A stretch of 64,000 nucleotides of DNA from Actinobacteria bacterium IMCC26103 (GTDB lineage Bacteria; Actinomycetota; Actinomycetes; Nanopelagicales; Nanopelagicaceae), in assembly GCA_002284875.1 (NCBI GenBank), contig CP015604.1, forward strand, positions 1,116,001-1,180,000, in the 5' to 3' direction. The position numbers were made by a program, and so were the translations under genes. Of this stretch, positions 62,146 to 64,000 are shown piece by piece. The notes below the pieces were generated by a model. The model did no database searches, was not told the origin of the DNA, and worked only from the letters and a program-made list of their open reading frames with translations. The first letter of the stretch is position 1; each line of letters starts with the position of its first letter.

Positions 62146-63570
62146 ATGGCTAATCGAAAACTGATCGCGGGCGTGGACTCCTCAACTCAATCTTGCAAGG
62201 TGGTAATTCGCGATGCGCTCACCGGTGAGTTATTGCGAGAAGGGCGGGCTAGCCACCCAGATGGCACTGAAGTAAACCCAGCTCATTGGGTCACCGCGCT
62301 AGATGCGGCAATCATCGATGCCGGCGGTCTCTCTGATGTGGAAGCGATCTCAATTGGCGGACAACAACATGGCATGGTCACCCTTGATGCAAACGGTGAA
62401 GTAATTCGCGATGCGTTGCTATGGAATGACACACGATCGGCTCAAGCGGCAAATGATTTAAATTCTGAAATTGGTGGCCCAACTGAGATGGCAAAACAAG
62501 TCGGTTCAGTCTTAGTTGCATCTTTTACCGCAACCAAGTTGCGTTGGCTGGCAGATTCAGAAAAAGATAACGCTGCCAAAGTTGCTGGTGTTGCTCTGCC
62601 CCACGACTGGTTATCTTGGCAATTGCAGCACGAGAAAGGTGCGGCCAAAGATTTCAGCAAGTTATTTTCAGATCGTAGCGAAGCATCTGGTACTGGATAT
62701 TTCGATCCAACGACTTCAACTTATCGCCGCGACATTTTGGCGCTTGCGCTACGAACAGATCGCGAAATTCACCTTCCCAAAATTATTGCTCCCGCTGATT
62801 TTGGTGGAGTAACCCCGGGCGGAGTAAAGATTGCACCTGGGGCCGGCGATAACGCAGGCGCAGCTCTTGGAATACAAGCTCAACCCGGGGATGTAGTTGT
62901 ATCACTTGGCACTAGCGGAACTGCATTTGCTGTATCTGATACACCAACTCGTGATTCATCTGGCGCCGTTGCCGGCTTTGCCGATGCCACCGGACGTTTC
63001 TTACCGCTAGTTTGCACACTTAATGCGGCACGAATTTTAGATGCGGCAACGCGCATTCTTGGCAAGACCCACGATGAAGTCGGTGCACTTGCACTCTCTG
63101 CTAAATCTGGCGCCAACGGTTTATCACTATTGCCTTATTTTGAAGGCGAACGAACTCCTAATCGCCCCAATGCAACTGGTGTCTTTAGCGGAATGAATTT
63201 AAATAATTCAAACCCCGCAAATATAGCGCGCGCCATGGTGGAAGGCATGCTCTGTGGTTTAGTTGATGCAGTAGATGCACTTGAAAAATTGGGTGTCAAC
63301 GTAAAACGCATTATCTTGATTGGTGGCGCTGCCAAGAATCCGGCAGTTTCACAGATCGCCTCTGCTCTCTTTGGACGTGAAGTATTGGTTCCACCTGCTG
63401 GCGAATATGTTGCAAATGGCGCAGCTCGCCAAGCAGCATGGGCGCTACTTGGCGGCGAATCTGCACCAATCTGGGATTTAGGAAAGATTGAAAGCGTTTC
63501 CGCCGTTGCAACACCAGATGTAGTTACTCGATATCGCACCTTGCGCGATCGCACCGAAAACTGGAAATAA
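62146..63570 (+). CDS. xylB: Xylulokinase (FGGY family)
   Basis: Phosphorylates D-xylulose to xylulose 5-phosphate. The 474 residues show the FGGY layout: LIAGVDSSTQSCKVVIRDA (phosphate loop), ISIGGQQHGMVTLD (substrate site with the XylB-type QQHGMV), DALLWNDTRSAQAA, GAGDNAGAALGIQ, VVSLGTSGTAFAVSD, LLPYFEGERTPNRPNA and RIILIGGAAKNPAVSQIAS. No xylA isomerase is beside it. A LacI-type operator upstream suggests sugar control. Confidence 0.94.
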   Translation: MANRKLIAGVDSSTQSCKVVIRDALTGELLREGRASHPDGTEVNPAHWVTALDAAIIDAGGLSDVEAISIGGQQHGMVTLDANGEVIRDALLWNDTRSAQAANDLNSEIGGPTEMAKQVGSVLVASFTATKLRWLADSEKDNAAKVAGVALPHDWLSWQLQHEKGAAKDFSKLFSDRSEASGTGYFDPTTSTYRRDILALALRTDREIHLPKIIAPADFGGVTPGGVKIAPGAGDNAGAALGIQAQPGDVVVSLGTSGTAFAVSDTPTRDSSGAVAGFADATGRFLPLVCTLNAARILDAATRILGKTHDEVGALALSAKSGANGLSLLPYFEGERTPNRPNATGVFSGMNLNNSNPANIARAMVEGMLCGLVDAVDALEKLGVNVKRIILIGGAAKNPAVSQIASALFGREVLVPPAGEYVANGAARQAAWALLGGESAPIWDLGKIESVSAVATPDVVTRYRTLRDRTENWK

Positions 63571-63714
63571 GGGGGTTTGCAATAAATGTCACTTGCACCG
63601 TAGATTATTAAGCAACTGTCTGATCAGAAGGCGAGAACATTAGGGTTAGTATTAGTCAATAACTTATAGTCCAGATTTATAAATGCATTTTGAGCACTGG
63701 AGAATTTTTCACTC

Positions 63715-64000
63715 ATGTCACGCCGTAATCTGATTCTCTTTATATTGGCTGGCTTTCTCTGGGGTATTCCATACCTCTTCATCCGCGTTGCCGTAGATCC
63801 GGAGTCAGGCTTCTCCCCTGCGATCGTCGTATTTATGCGCGTCTTTATCGGTGCAGTAATTTTGGTTCCCATTGCGATTTACGACAAATCATTCTTTAGC
63901 GCAATTAAGGGTTGGAAATACATCGCGGTATATGCCCTATTTGAAATGGTAATTCCTTGGATCTTAATTGGTACTGCAGAACAATCAATCTCATCAGGGC
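63715..64000 (+). CDS. EamA/DMT-family transporter, partial (C-terminus off the window)
   Basis: About 95 residues are visible from ATG 63715: MSRRNLILFILAGFLWGIPY, LFIRVAVDPESGFSPAIVVF and MRVFIGAVILVPIAIYD, the N-terminal EamA repeat with its WGxxY/F and RxxxG features. A GGAG lies 12 bases before the ATG. It is distinct in sequence from the EamA gene at 57224. The 144-bp gap after xylB shows no clear terminator or RNA. Confidence 0.85.
   Translation, partial: MSRRNLILFILAGFLWGIPYLFIRVAVDPESGFSPAIVVFMRVFIGAVILVPIAIYDKSFFSAIKGWKYIAVYALFEMVIPWILIGTAEQSISSG

Noticed and set aside
1-64000. Transposons, prophage, CRISPR arrays, tRNA or rRNA genes
   Set aside because: None was seen; no transposase, integrase or regular spacer array, and I recognised no tRNA cloverleaf in the short gaps. 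A tRNA search program was not available.

Overview
The window looks like a chromosomal segment of a streamlined actinobacterium. Markers for this are a division and cell-wall (dcw) cluster with SepF and no ftsA, the order ftsQ-ftsZ-pgeF-yggS-sepF-yggT, a PriA-type HisA, a class II DAHP synthase, a DUF3040 membrane protein, a KA-rich DksA-like protein and a mycobacterial-type SOS box. Base composition is near 50% GC by eye, low for the phylum. Intergenic space is tiny: the longest gene-free stretch is about 206 bp, upstream of mraZ, so no gap exceeds 300 bp. With the carotenoid genes this fits freshwater Nanopelagicales (acI, Planktophila-like). That placement is inference.

Layout. 1-7650 (minus): hisD-C-B-H-priA-F-I, then trpE, a 57-residue membrane ORF, and trpC running off the edge. 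7707-13504 (minus): DksA-like gene, lspA, rluD, dnaE1. 13625-16735 (plus): ileS. 16732-33700 (minus): yggT, sepF, yggS, pgeF, ftsZ, ftsQ, murC, murG, ftsW, murD, mraY, murF, murE, ftsI, ftsL, rsmH, mraZ, with an array of MraZ boxes upstream. 33907-39073 (minus): DUF3040 gene, then dinB, dnaE2 and a DUF6504 gene behind a perfect SOS box. 39252-43278: small transport and resistance genes (doxX, tauE-like, MFS, ybaK, arsC, aquaporin). 43345-48248 and 49731-53207 (plus): two blocks of carotenoid genes around a minus-strand pair (CDP-alcohol phosphatidyltransferase, metF). 53217-54420: TPP riboswitch, PnuT-type transporter and a small P-loop kinase. 54431-64000: PASTA kinase, nfo, two EamA transporters, ltaE, ogt, aroG, pfkA with pyrophosphate-type residues, xylB.

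How the genes work together. The his/trp block makes histidine and the anthranilate branch of tryptophan; PriA may serve both. The dcw block makes lipid II and the divisome. dinB-dnaE2-DUF6504 is an SOS translesion operon. The carotenoid block goes from GGPP through phytoene and lycopene to a hydroxylated, desaturated, probably glycosylated acyclic xanthophyll; no cyclase is visible.

Two genome-wide habits stand out. Many start codons lie about 6-7 nt behind a -10-like hexamer, which suggests leaderless mRNAs. All five convergent gene pairs overlap at their 3' ends. Two divergent pairs share the same 22-bp spacer with interlocked -10 elements.
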